In this document: in pieces, positions 8,077 to 15,701 of the stretch
Numbering within the stretch: position 1 is the stretch's first letter
How the letters are laid out: each line of letters starts with the position of its first letter
Source of the DNA: JAMXLO01 sp046732975
GTDB taxonomy: Bacteria > Pseudomonadota > Alphaproteobacteria > Acetobacterales > Acetobacteraceae
DNA: 30,482 nucleotides
Reading direction: 5' to 3'
NCBI GenBank assembly: GCA_046732975.1
Contig: JBKPOG010000284.1
Span: 1-30,482, forward strand
The notes under the pieces: generated by a model
The model's database searches: none
What the model was told of the DNA's origin: nothing
The model's input: only the letters and a program-made list of their open reading frames with translations
Translations under genes and position numbers: made by a program

Positions 8077-8151
8077 CGGTTCCTCCCTGAGTAGTATTAG
8101 AGCGACGTAATCCTAACACCGCCGGGAGAAACCGGTAGCACGACAGCGCGA

Positions 8152-8529
8152 TCAGGATTTCTTGCCGCACCAGGCCTCGATCCGATAGCCGTCCGGATCC
8201 ACCACAAACGCGGCATAGTAGTTAGGGCCATATGCGGGGCGCAGTCCGGGCTTCCCGTTGTCCTTGCCACCGACTTTCAGCGCCGCCTTGTGGAACGCAT
8301 CGACGGCATCGCGATCCGGTGCGGTGAAGCAGATGTGCAGACCTGAACGATCATCCGCCGCCACGGGATGTTCGGTTCGGTTGATCCAGTACTCGGCCGC
8401 CTTCGCCCCGTAGCCCAGAGAGCCTTCATCGGAACTTAGACAGGTGTAGCCGAGTGGCTTGAGGGCTGCGTCGTAGAAGCTGCGCGCGCGGGCGATGTCC
8501 CGAGCGCCGATGGACAGGTGAGCGATCAT
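8152..8529 (-). CDS. VOC-family (glyoxalase/dioxygenase fold) protein
   Basis: A 125-residue single-module vicinal-oxygen-chelate protein. Two beta-alpha-beta-beta-beta repeats are visible, from IAHLSIGARDIARARSFYDA to YYAAFVVDPDGYRIEAWCGK. Candidate metal ligands are His4, His70 (LHICF) and the Glu in IEAW. The enzyme type (glyoxalase, resistance protein, dioxygenase) cannot be read from sequence; proteins of this length are often annotated only as VOC family. The ATG at 8529 has a very strong site (GAGGAGGAAG). It is divergent from a CGNR regulator, and a long perfect palindrome reaches right into its ribosome-binding site, so it is probably the regulator's target. Confidence 0.82.
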   Translation of the reverse strand: MIAHLSIGARDIARARSFYDAALKPLGYTCLSSDEGSLGYGAKAAEYWINRTEHPVAADDRSGLHICFTAPDRDAVDAFHKAALKVGGKDNGKPGLRPAYGPNYYAAFVVDPDGYRIEAWCGKKS

Positions 8530-8538
8530 TGGCTTCCT

Positions 8539-8568
8539 CCTCTCTAACCGTATAGACGGTTAGAGAGG
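8539..8568. promoter_or_regulatory. Perfect 13-bp inverted repeat, operator box 1 of the VOC/CGNR divergon
   Basis: Arms CCTCTCTAACCGT (8539-8551) and ACGGTTAGAGAGG (8556-8568) are exact reverse complements around a four-base centre. Read on the minus strand the core is AACCGTCTATACGGTT, matching box 2 at 14 of 16 bases. The VOC-side arm overlaps the VOC ribosome-binding site, so a bound repressor, or an RNA hairpin with the same sequence, would block VOC expression. Confidence 0.75.
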
Positions 8569-8590
8569 TCCACATTGCCGATGCAATGTC

Positions 8591-8606
8591 AACCGTCTAC
8601 ATGGTT
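8591..8606. promoter_or_regulatory. Operator box 2 of the VOC/CGNR divergon
   Basis: AACCGTCTACATGGTT, an imperfect palindrome and a close copy of the box 1 core, centred 45 bases from box 1 and ending seven bases before the CGNR start codon. Its position fits autorepression of the regulator gene. Confidence 0.6.
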
Positions 8607-8613
8607 AGATACC

Positions 8614-9213
8614 ATGCCGAACCGACCAGGCCAGGTGATCCCGGCGCCCGATGCCGATCTCTGTCTCGCCTTCGCCAACACCCGCTACTGGCGCGGCACG
8701 CCGACACCGACCGAAGAATTGAAAGAACCCAGTGACCTGCTGCGCTGGGCGACGAAGGCAGAGCATTTGCCCCTGGGCTTGACCCAGCGTCTTGCCCCAG
8801 CCGTCAGCCTGTTGGACGGCGCGTTGGCAATTCGGGAGACAATCCATCGCTGCTTTGCCGCGACTGCATTCGGCTTGGCTCCGGCTGACACCGATTTGGC
8901 GGCGCTCAATGCGGCACTCGCCGCGGCACCTGCACGCCAGTGTGTGAGGCCCGGCGGCTGGGATGTCGGATTGCCCGAGCCCACGGCCGCGGCGTTGCTC
9001 GCACCGGTGCTGTGGTCCGCCGCGGACCTGCTGGTCGGTGGACAGCTGGCGCGGGTACGGCAATGCGCCAATCCGGATTGTGGCTGGCTGTTCCTGGACA
9101 ACAGCAAGGGCGGCAACCGGCGCTGGTGCTCGATGAGCGCCTGCGGCAATCGCGCCAAGGCGCACAGGCATTACCAGCGGCAGAAAGGCGCACCGACAGC
9201 ATCATCCGCGTGA
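8614..9213 (+). CDS. CGNR zinc-finger (ABATE-domain) transcriptional regulator
   Basis: A 199-residue putative DNA-binding regulator. Residues about 10-140 match the stress-associated ABATE domain (DADLCLAFANTRYWRG... then ETIHRCFAA). Residues 149-187 form the CGNR zinc finger with Cys151, Cys156, Cys172 and Cys177 in CANPDCGWLF and RRWCSMSACGNRAKAHRHY. No family member's ligand can be assumed here. The ATG at 8614 gives the family start and lies just behind operator box 2; it has no clear ribosome-binding site, so a leaderless or weakly translated message is possible. An upstream ATG at 8581 in frame is the alternative. Divergent from the VOC gene, which is its likely target. Confidence 0.85.
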   Translation: MPNRPGQVIPAPDADLCLAFANTRYWRGTPTPTEELKEPSDLLRWATKAEHLPLGLTQRLAPAVSLLDGALAIRETIHRCFAATAFGLAPADTDLAALNAALAAAPARQCVRPGGWDVGLPEPTAAALLAPVLWSAADLLVGGQLARVRQCANPDCGWLFLDNSKGGNRRWCSMSACGNRAKAHRHYQRQKGAPTASSA

Positions 9214-9276
9214 TGCGCCTGGATTTCCGCCGTCCTCCGTGGCAAGCCTGCCACGTCGTCCGCTCCAGGTGCCTGA

Positions 9277-10392
9277 ATGCTGCTGCTTATCCCCGGCCCC
9301 GTCACCACCCGCCCCGAGGTGCGCGAGGCCATGCGGTATGACTTTGCACCCTGGGACAACGATTTCCGTCCGCTCTACGCTGGGGTCCGCGAGCGCGTGC
9401 TGCGTATCGCCCACGGCATCCGTGGCGAGCATGCCACACTGCCGCTGCAAGGCTGCGGCCATTTCATTACCGAAGCGGCGATCCGCACCTTCATCCCATC
9501 CGGCGGCAAGCTGCTGATCCCTGGCACCGGCGCCTATGCCGACCGGATGATCCGCCTGGCGCGAGAGGCGGGGCGCATACCGGTCGTGTTGCCGGTTCCA
9601 CCCGATGCCGCCGCGGATCCCGATGCCATCGCTGCCGCGCTGGAGGCGGATCCCGACATCAGCCACGTCGGCCTGGTTCAGAGTGAAACCGGCAGCGGCA
9701 TCGTCCACGACCCGATGAGGATCGGTGCCGTCACACGCCGGCTCGGGCGCCGCCTGCTCGTGGATGCAGTGTCGGCATTCGGTGCCTTGCCACTTGATCT
9801 GTCGCAGCAACCGGAGATCGATTGCATCGGATTTACCGCCAACAAGTGCCTGGAAGGAGTGCCAGGGATGGCGTTCGCGGTGGCGCGCATCGACCGCGTC
9901 GAGGCCTGCGCCGGCAATGCCGGCAGCTGGTCGCTCGACCTCTCCAGTATCTACGCACACGCGCTACGCAGCGGCTGGGGCAGCTGTCGCTTCACGCCCC
10001 CGGCGCAGGTGCTGAACGCGTTCAATGTGGCGCTCGATCTGTACGATGCCGAAGGCGGTCAGCCGGTGCGCTTGGCGCGCTACACCGCCAATATGCGCAC
10101 ACTCTACGACGGCGTGCGCCGCCTTGGCCTGACGCCGTATCTTTCGCCGCAGGTGCAAGGGCCGATTATCGTCAATGTGCATGCGCCGGCCGATCCGGCG
10201 TGGGATCTGCAGCGTTTCGTCGATGCGCTGAAGGCTCGCGGCGTGCTGATCAGCAACTTCTATAACACGGACCAGCCGAGTTTCCGCGTTGGCTGCATCG
10301 GCGCGATCACGCCATCCGACATGGCACATGCCGTGGCTGCGATGGGCGAGGCATTGAGTGAGCTGGGGATCGAACGGAGAAAAGCTGCTTAG
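9277..10392 (+). CDS. Class V aminotransferase, PhnW-like (2-aminoethylphosphonate:pyruvate)
   Basis: PLP enzyme of 371 residues. Motifs collinear with PhnW are LLIPGPVTTRPEVREAM, LQGCGHFITEAAI, GTGAYADRMIRLARE, HVGLVQSETGSG, VDAVSAFGALPLD and GFTANKCLEGVPGMAF, which holds the PLP lysine. PhnW converts 2-aminoethylphosphonate and pyruvate to phosphonoacetaldehyde and alanine. PhnW of enterobacteria has a threonine-rich HSETTTG loop where this protein has QSETGSG, so the substrate may differ; alanine- or serine-glyoxylate aminotransferase activity is an alternative. No phosphonatase (PhnX), PhnY or PhnA is adjacent. The ATG at 9277 has AGGTG upstream. It heads a probable operon with the next two genes, 50 and 13 bases apart. 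Confidence 0.75.
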   Translation: MLLLIPGPVTTRPEVREAMRYDFAPWDNDFRPLYAGVRERVLRIAHGIRGEHATLPLQGCGHFITEAAIRTFIPSGGKLLIPGTGAYADRMIRLAREAGRIPVVLPVPPDAAADPDAIAAALEADPDISHVGLVQSETGSGIVHDPMRIGAVTRRLGRRLLVDAVSAFGALPLDLSQQPEIDCIGFTANKCLEGVPGMAFAVARIDRVEACAGNAGSWSLDLSSIYAHALRSGWGSCRFTPPAQVLNAFNVALDLYDAEGGQPVRLARYTANMRTLYDGVRRLGLTPYLSPQVQGPIIVNVHAPADPAWDLQRFVDALKARGVLISNFYNTDQPSFRVGCIGAITPSDMAHAVAAMGEALSELGIERRKAA

Positions 10393-10442
10393 CGATTGTC
10401 ATCCCCCGCGCGGGATGTCGGTAGGAAAGGAGGAGACAACAA

Positions 10443-10760
10443 ATGCCTCAAGGCACACATGTCTACATGGTGCAGATGGACATTCCCGCCGAGCACGAGG
10501 CGGAATTCAATCGTATCTACGATACCGAGCACGTACCCGCACTGACAAAGGTACCCGGGGTGCGCGGCTGCACACGCTACGTGCTGGAGAAAACCAACAA
10601 GGACGGCATGGCGCGCTATCTGGCGCTGTATGAGCTCGACTCGCCCGATCTGGTGGACAGTCCCGCCTGGCAGGAGGCGGCGGCCGTTGGGGACTGGATC
10701 GCCAAGATACGCCCGCACACGACCAACCGGTCGCACGCGATCATGCGCAAGCTAGCCTGA
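10443..10760 (+). CDS. Small dimeric alpha/beta-barrel protein, EthD/DUF4286-like
   Basis: A 105-residue protein with the ferredoxin-like pattern VYMVQMDIPAEHEAEFNRIY then DTEHVPALTKVPGVRGCTRY, ending in a Ser/Thr/His-rich segment. DTEHVPALxKVPG is typical of EthD/DUF4286-type dimeric barrels, which are usually small-molecule binding or decarboxylase/monooxygenase accessory proteins. No catalytic function is assigned. A very strong ribosome-binding site (AAGGAGGAG) precedes the ATG at 10443. It lies between the PhnW-like gene and fhs, 13 bases before fhs, so it is very likely cotranscribed and may act in the same pathway. Confidence 0.7.
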   Translation: MPQGTHVYMVQMDIPAEHEAEFNRIYDTEHVPALTKVPGVRGCTRYVLEKTNKDGMARYLALYELDSPDLVDSPAWQEAAAVGDWIAKIRPHTTNRSHAIMRKLA

Positions 10761-10773
10761 GGAAGCCGAAAGA

Positions 10774-12444
10774 ATGAAAAGCGACCTGGAGATCGCCCGC
10801 GAAACCCCACTGCGTCCGATCGGCGACATTGCCGCCAAGCTGGACATCCCTGTCGATGCCTTGGAGCCGTACGGGCGGCACAAGGCGAAGATCGGTATGG
10901 ACTATATCAAGTCGCTGGACGGCAGGCCGGAGGGCGCGCTGGTGCTGGTCACCGGCATCAGCCCGACGCCGGCCGGCGAGGGCAAGACCACCACCACGGT
11001 CGGTCTCGGTGACGCGCTCAATCGTATCGGCTCGCGTGCGGTGATCTGCCTGCGCGAGCCGTCGCTTGGCCCGAGCTTCGGCATGAAGGGCGGCGCGGCC
11101 GGAGGCGGCTACGCGCAGGTCGTGCCGATGGACCAGATCAACCTGCACTTCACCGGCGATTTCCACGCGATCACCAGCGCCAACAACCTGCTGGCGGCGA
11201 TGATCGATAACCACATTTACTGGGGCAATGCGCTGGGGATCGACGCCCGCCGCGTATCGTGGCGGCGCTGCCTCGATATGAACGACCGCGCGCTGCGTTC
11301 GATCGTCAACAGCCTGGGCGGTGTGGCGAACGGCTTCCCGCGCGAGGATGGCTTCGACATCTCCGTCGCCTCCGAGGTGATGGCGGTGTTCTGTCTGTCG
11401 CGCGATCTGGACGATCTGCAGCAGCGACTGGGACGCATGATCGTCGCGCAGAAGCGCGACCAATCGGCGGTCACGGCGAAGGACCTCAAGGCCGACGGCG
11501 CCATGGCGGTGCTGCTGAAGGACGCGCTGGCGCCGAATCTGGTGCAGACCTTGGAAGGCTCGCCGGCCTTCGTGCATGGCGGGCCGTTCGCGAATATCGC
11601 GCACGGTTGCAACTCGGTGATGGCGACGCGCACCGCTCTGAAGCTGTCCGATGTGGTGGTCACCGAAGCCGGCTTTGGCGCGGACCTAGGCGCCGAGAAG
11701 TTTGTCGACATCAAGTGCCGCCAGGCGGGGCTGAAGCCGGCCTGCGCCGTGGTCGTGGCAACGGTGCGCGCGCTGAAGATGCATGGCGGCGTGGCGCGCA
11801 ACGCGCTGGGCACCGAGAATGTCGCGGCGGTACGGCGGGGTGTCGCCAATCTGGAACGGCATGTCGAGAATCTGGGCAAGTTCGGTCTGCCCGTGGTGGT
11901 CGGTGTCAACCACTTCACCTCGGATACCGAGGCCGAGTTCGCGGTGATCCGCAACGCCATGGCGCAGCAGGGGGTAGAGGCGATCTCGTGCAAGCACTGG
12001 GCCGATGGCAGCAAGGGAGCCGAGGAGCTGGCGCGCGCGGTGCAGCAGAAGATCGGGCGGGGCGAGGCCAGGGCGGTGCCGCTGTATCCCGAAAGCATGC
12101 CACTCGCGGCCAAGATCCGCACTATCGCGCAGAAGATCTACCGTGCGGGCGACATTCTGATGAACGAAGCGGTGGCGAGGCGGCTGGAGGGTTTCGAGAA
12201 GGCCGGTTTCGGCCACGTGCCGGTCTGCATCGCCAAAACGCAGTACAGCTTCACCGCCGATCCCGCGGTTATGGGTGCGCCGGAGGGCTTCACTCTGCCG
12301 GTGCGGGAGGTACGGCTGTCCGCAGGCGCCGGGTTCGTGGTGGCGATCTGCGGCGACATCATGACGATGCCCGGCCTGCCACGCGTTCCTTCGGCGGAGG
12401 CCATACACCTGCGGGAAGACGGAGAGATCGAAGGGTTGTTCTGA
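10774..12444 (+). CDS. fhs: Formate-tetrahydrofolate ligase
   Basis: Makes 10-formyl-tetrahydrofolate from formate, THF and ATP, feeding one-carbon units to purine, fMet and serine synthesis or formate assimilation. The 556-residue product has full family length (about 555). It has the P-loop TPAGEGKTTTT (65-75), the LREPSLGPSFGMKGGAAGGG segment, NNLLAAMIDNH and the C-terminal GDIMTMPGLPRVPSA. The start at 10774 has GAGGAAG overlapping the previous stop. Many alphaproteobacteria, especially methylotrophs and Acetobacteraceae, use Fhs. Position behind a PLP aminotransferase and a small barrel protein is unusual and suggests a link between amine or phosphonate breakdown and one-carbon flow. Confidence 0.97.
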   Translation: MKSDLEIARETPLRPIGDIAAKLDIPVDALEPYGRHKAKIGMDYIKSLDGRPEGALVLVTGISPTPAGEGKTTTTVGLGDALNRIGSRAVICLREPSLGPSFGMKGGAAGGGYAQVVPMDQINLHFTGDFHAITSANNLLAAMIDNHIYWGNALGIDARRVSWRRCLDMNDRALRSIVNSLGGVANGFPREDGFDISVASEVMAVFCLSRDLDDLQQRLGRMIVAQKRDQSAVTAKDLKADGAMAVLLKDALAPNLVQTLEGSPAFVHGGPFANIAHGCNSVMATRTALKLSDVVVTEAGFGADLGAEKFVDIKCRQAGLKPACAVVVATVRALKMHGGVARNALGTENVAAVRRGVANLERHVENLGKFGLPVVVGVNHFTSDTEAEFAVIRNAMAQQGVEAISCKHWADGSKGAEELARAVQQKIGRGEARAVPLYPESMPLAAKIRTIAQKIYRAGDILMNEAVARRLEGFEKAGFGHVPVCIAKTQYSFTADPAVMGAPEGFTLPVREVRLSAGAGFVVAICGDIMTMPGLPRVPSAEAIHLREDGEIEGLF

Positions 12445-12572
12445 CGGTGGTATTCTTGCTTCGTTAAGCCGGGGCCGGTAATAGGCCGCGATGATCGGGC
12501 CCGGTGTTCGTGCCGGCGCCGTCGCGCACGGCTGGCGAAGTGCCGCCACAACCACTGAACAGGAGCACTCGT

Positions 12573-13604
12573 ATGGGCTACAGGGTCGCGGTCGTGGGAG
12601 CCACCGGAGCGGTCGGGCGCGAGATGCTGAAGACGCTCGCCGAACGCCAGTTCCCGGCGGACGAAGTGGCCGCGGTCGCCTCGGGCCGGTCCGCGGGAGC
12701 CGAAGTGTCGTTCGGCGACAAGCAGGTGCTCAAGGTCCGCAACGTGGACAGTTTCGACTTCAGCGGCTGGGACATCGGCCTGTTCTCTCCGGGCGCCTCG
12801 GTGTCCGCGATTCACGCCCCACGCGCGGCCGCGGCCGGCTGCGTGGTGATCGACAACACCAGCCAGTTCCGCATGGAGCACGACATCCCGCTGGTCGTGC
12901 CCGAGGTGAATCCTCACGCGCTGCGCAACTATGGCCGACGCAACATCATCGCCAACCCCAACTGTTCGACCATCCAGATGGTCGTGGCGCTGAAGCCGCT
13001 GCACGACCAGTTCAAGATCAGGCGCGTCGTTGTCTCCACCTATCAGTCGGTCTCCGGGGCCGGGAAAGAGGCGATGGACGAGCTCTACAGCCACACGCGC
13101 AAGGTGTTCGTGCACGAGCACGAGAGCCCAGAGCAGTTCACCAAAGAGATCGCCTTCAACTGTATCCCGCACATCGATCGGTTCCTCGACGACGGCTCGA
13201 CCAAGGAAGAATGGAAGATGGTGGTCGAGACCAAGAAGATCCTCGACCCGAACATCGCCGTGCATGCGACCTGCGTGCGGGTGCCGGTGTTCATCGGCCA
13301 TGGCGAGGCGGTGAACGTGGAGTTCGAGAACCCGGTCACCGCTGGCGAGGCACGCGCCTGCCTGCGCGAGGCGCCTGGTATCGAAGTGGTGGATGTGCGC
13401 GAGGACGGTGGCTACGTGACGCCGATGGAATGCGCGGGCGAGGATGCGGTGTATGTCAGCCGGATCCGCAAGGACCCGACGGTGGCGAACGGCTTGTCGT
13501 TCTGGTGCGTATCCGACAACCTGCGAAAGGGCGCGGCGTTGAACGCGGTGCAGATTGCCGAGACGCTGATTGCACAGCGCATGCTGGCAAAGGCTGCTGC
13601 CTGA
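12573..13604 (+). CDS. asd: Aspartate-semialdehyde dehydrogenase
   Basis: NADPH-dependent reduction of aspartyl phosphate to aspartate semialdehyde, the branch point to lysine/diaminopimelate, methionine and threonine. The 343-residue protein has the Rossmann motif VVGATGAVGREML (7-19), the catalytic Cys131 in NPNCSTIQM, the QSVSGAGKEAMDEL loop, and CVRVPVFIGHGEAV with the active-site His and Arg. Length and motifs match the bacterial Asd class. The ATG at 12573 follows AGGAG; the open frame upstream to 12504 is not family sequence. It is 128 bases after fhs and is followed by a good terminator at 13665, so it is probably its own transcript. Confidence 0.97.
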   Translation: MGYRVAVVGATGAVGREMLKTLAERQFPADEVAAVASGRSAGAEVSFGDKQVLKVRNVDSFDFSGWDIGLFSPGASVSAIHAPRAAAAGCVVIDNTSQFRMEHDIPLVVPEVNPHALRNYGRRNIIANPNCSTIQMVVALKPLHDQFKIRRVVVSTYQSVSGAGKEAMDELYSHTRKVFVHEHESPEQFTKEIAFNCIPHIDRFLDDGSTKEEWKMVVETKKILDPNIAVHATCVRVPVFIGHGEAVNVEFENPVTAGEARACLREAPGIEVVDVREDGGYVTPMECAGEDAVYVSRIRKDPTVANGLSFWCVSDNLRKGAALNAVQIAETLIAQRMLAKAAA

Positions 13605-13664
13605 TTGCATCGGGCGACCGCCCGCCCCCTGTGATCCGCTCAATCGTTACCATATGTAGTTGGC

Positions 13665-13695
13665 GGCGCCGGGCGGATGTCCCCCGGCGCCTTTG
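13665..13695 (+). terminator. Rho-independent terminator-like hairpin after asd
   Basis: GGCGCCGGG (13665-13673) and CCCGGCGCC (13683-13691) form a 9-bp GC-rich stem with a nine-base loop, followed by TTTG. The T-run is short, so strength is uncertain. Confidence 0.6.
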
Positions 13696-13699
13696 TATG

Positions 13700-13722
13700 A
13701 TGGCCGGGACAAGCCCGGCCAT
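13700..13722. repeat. Palindromic intergenic repeat (ATGGCCGGG-type)
   Basis: ATGGCCGGG and CCCGGCCAT form 9-bp perfect arms around ACAAG. This ATGGCCGGGACAAGCCCGGC-type palindrome is, from general knowledge, a highly repeated intergenic element in many alphaproteobacterial genomes; only one copy was noticed here. It sits between the asd terminator and prfC. Confidence 0.6.
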
Positions 13723-13761
13723 GATGACGAGAGAAGGCCAGGCTGCCGCCCGGAACCGTAC

Positions 13762-15303
13762 ATGACCGACCTTACCGCCGAGATTGCCCGCCGCCGTACG
13801 TTTGCGATCATCTCTCACCCCGACGCCGGCAAGACCACACTGACCGAGCATCTGCTGCGTGCCGGTGGGGCCATTCAACTCGCCGGCAATGTGCGGGCTA
13901 AAGGCGAGCGCCGCCGCACCCGCTCCGACTGGATGGGCATCGAGCGCGAGCGTGGCATTTCCGTCGTCACCTCGGTCATGACCTTCGAGCACGAGGGTTG
14001 CGTATTCAACCTGCTGGACACGCCCGGTCACGAGGACTTTTCCGAGGACACCTATCGCACGCTGACCGCCGTCGATTCAGCCGTGATGGTGATCGATGCC
14101 GCGAAGGGCATCGAGGCCCGTACGCGCAAGCTGTTCGAGATCTGCCGATTGCGCGACATTCCGATAGTCACATTCATCAACAAGATGGACCGTGAAAGCC
14201 GCGATCCGATTGAGCTGTTGGACGAAATCGCCTCGACACTTGCGTTGGATACGGCACCGGTGGCCTGGCCGGTCGGACGCGGCGCCGAGTTTGCCGGCAC
14301 CTATGATCTGCGGGCGCGCAACCTGCATCTGAGCAGCGATTTGTCACAGTCGGACGCACGCTTGGCCGCACTGGCGGATGAGGTGGACTTGATCCGCGCG
14401 GCATTGCCTGAGTTCGATCGCGACGCATTCAATGCCGGCCATCTGACGCCGGTCTACTTCGGCAGCGCCATCAAGGGGATCGGCGTCGGCGACTTGTTGA
14501 ATGGGCTCGCCGAATACGGACCGTCACCGCGAGCACAGCAGGCTGATACGCGGACTGTGGAGGCGAGCGAGTCTGGCCTTACTGCGCTGGTGTTCAAGAT
14601 CCAGGCGAACATGGACCCCAATCACCGTGACCGGATTGCGTTTGCGCGGATCTGCTCGGGGCGGCTGGCGCGTGGTATGCGACTTAAACAGGTGCGCACT
14701 GGCAAGGTGATTCCGCTGCACGCGCCGCAATTCTTTTTTGCTCGCGAGCGTGAGATTGCCGACGAGGCATTCGCCGGCGATGTCGTCGGTATTCCCAACC
14801 ACGGCACGCTGCGTATCGGCGATACGTTGACCGAGGGCGAGGACCTGAACTTTGTTGGCGTCCCCTATTTCGCGCCCGAGATCCTGCGTCGCGTGCGGCT
14901 GGACGATGCGATGAAAGCCAAGAAGCTGCGCCAGGCGTTGGCGGAGCTTGCTGAGGAAGGCGTGGTGCAGTTGTTCCGTCCGCAGGACGGTGCCGCGCCG
15001 CTGGTCGGCGTCGTCGGCACGCTGCAGCTTGATGTGCTTGCGGCCAGGCTTGCCGCCGAATACGGCGTGGCGACCGGCTTCGAGCCGTCGCCGTACGCCT
15101 TGGCGCGCTGGGTTTCGTCTAGCGACCGCAGCGCGCTGCACAAGTTTGTCGGCGACAACCGCTCGGCAATCGCCGACGATGTCGACGGCGACCCGGTCTT
15201 TCTCGCCACCTCGGCGTTCATGATGCGGCGCGCCGCCGAGCTGGCGCCCGCGCTGTCGTTCCGCGATATCAAGGATGTGCGAGCTGAAAAAGTGGCGGCC
15301 TGA
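13762..15303 (+). CDS. prfC: Peptide chain release factor 3
   Basis: Translational GTPase that removes RF1/RF2 from the ribosome after termination. The 513-residue protein has G1 SHPDAGKTT (18-26), the switch I region GERRRTRSDWMGIERERGIS, G3 DTPGHEDFSEDT, G4 NKMD, then the second barrel domain and the C-terminal RF3 domain. Length matches the family (about 525). The ATG at 13762 (MTDLTAEIARRRTFAII) is the family-like start; no strong ribosome-binding site is visible, and the frame stays open to 13660 only across the terminator and repeat. Its stop codon lies inside a large hairpin that probably serves the opposite-strand operon. Confidence 0.95.
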   Translation: MTDLTAEIARRRTFAIISHPDAGKTTLTEHLLRAGGAIQLAGNVRAKGERRRTRSDWMGIERERGISVVTSVMTFEHEGCVFNLLDTPGHEDFSEDTYRTLTAVDSAVMVIDAAKGIEARTRKLFEICRLRDIPIVTFINKMDRESRDPIELLDEIASTLALDTAPVAWPVGRGAEFAGTYDLRARNLHLSSDLSQSDARLAALADEVDLIRAALPEFDRDAFNAGHLTPVYFGSAIKGIGVGDLLNGLAEYGPSPRAQQADTRTVEASESGLTALVFKIQANMDPNHRDRIAFARICSGRLARGMRLKQVRTGKVIPLHAPQFFFAREREIADEAFAGDVVGIPNHGTLRIGDTLTEGEDLNFVGVPYFAPEILRRVRLDDAMKAKKLRQALAELAEEGVVQLFRPQDGAAPLVGVVGTLQLDVLAARLAAEYGVATGFEPSPYALARWVSSSDRSALHKFVGDNRSAIADDVDGDPVFLATSAFMMRRAAELAPALSFRDIKDVRAEKVAA

Positions 15304-15321
15304 AGGTTCAGGCCGCCACTT
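15287..15321 (-). terminator. Terminator of the DUF3309 operon, embedded in the 3' end of prfC
   Basis: AAGTGGCGGCCTGAA (15290-15304) and TTCAGGCCGCCACTT (15307-15321) are perfect 15-base arms. Read on the minus strand the stem is followed by a five-T run (15291 down to 15287), a textbook terminator just after the DUF3309 stop. Read on plus it has no T-run. The hairpin contains the prfC stop codon. Confidence 0.8.
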
Positions 15322-15324
15322 CCT

Positions 15325-15477
15325 CTATATTCGTCCCATCAACAGCAGAACGACCACGATCAGCACAACCAATCCTAATCCACCGCTAGGGTAATAACCC
15401 CACCCTGCGCTGTACGGCCATGTCGGCAGCGCTGCGAGCAACAGAATGATCAGAATAATGAGGAGCAGCGTGGGCAC
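15325..15477 (-). CDS. DUF3309 small hydrophobic protein
   Basis: A 50-residue protein not marked by the usual length cutoffs. It reads VPTLLLIILIILLLAALPTW then PYSAGWGYYPSGGLGLVVLIVVVLLLMGRI, the exact DUF3309 pattern: two hydrophobic helices around a Trp/Tyr/Gly-rich turn. Members are found widely in proteobacteria, and no function is established. The GTG at 15477 has AAGGAG about ten bases upstream (15487-15492 region). It is the last gene of a three-gene unit, six bases after csbD, and is followed directly by a strong terminator. Membrane location is predicted from hydrophobicity. Confidence 0.85.
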   Translation of the reverse strand: MPTLLLIILIILLLAALPTWPYSAGWGYYPSGGLGLVVLIVVVLLLMGRI

Positions 15478-15483
15478 GCTTGC

Positions 15484-15681
15484 TTACTCCTTTCCGGTGA
15501 CCTTATCGCGAGCCTCGCGGGCCGAGTCCTTCACCCCGCCAACCGTGTTCTGCACACGTCCTTCGGCCTTGTCGGCCTTGCCTTCCGCTTCGGTCTTGGC
15601 ATCGCCGGTGACCTTGCCCCAGGCTTCCTTGACACTGCCCTTTGCCTGCTTGCCGGCGCCTTCAATGCGATCTTTGTCCAT
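15484..15681 (-). CDS. CsbD-family stress protein
   Basis: A 65-residue, highly charged, Gly/Lys/Glu-rich protein: MDKDRIEGAGKQAKGSVKEA then WGKVTGDAKTEAEGKADKAEG. This is the CsbD/UPF0337 pattern, widespread and usually general-stress induced; the molecular role is not established. The ATG at 15681 has GAGGGAG upstream; the frame is open to 15933 only because it crosses the next small gene in a different frame. It is second of three genes, 20 bases after the entericidin-like gene. Confidence 0.93.
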   Translation of the reverse strand: MDKDRIEGAGKQAKGSVKEAWGKVTGDAKTEAEGKADKAEGRVQNTVGGVKDSAREARDKVTGKE

Positions 15682-15701
15682 CTCGGTCTCCCTCAAATCA
15701 C

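Noticed and set aside
11259..12467. Long plus-strand open frame inside fhs
   Set aside because: It is a frame shadow of fhs: high-GC codon bias keeps alternative frames open, and the translation is Arg/Gly-rich with no family motif.
12138..13643. Long minus-strand open frame opposite asd
   Set aside because: His/Arg/Val-rich antisense shadow of asd and fhs with no ribosome-binding site or recognisable motif.
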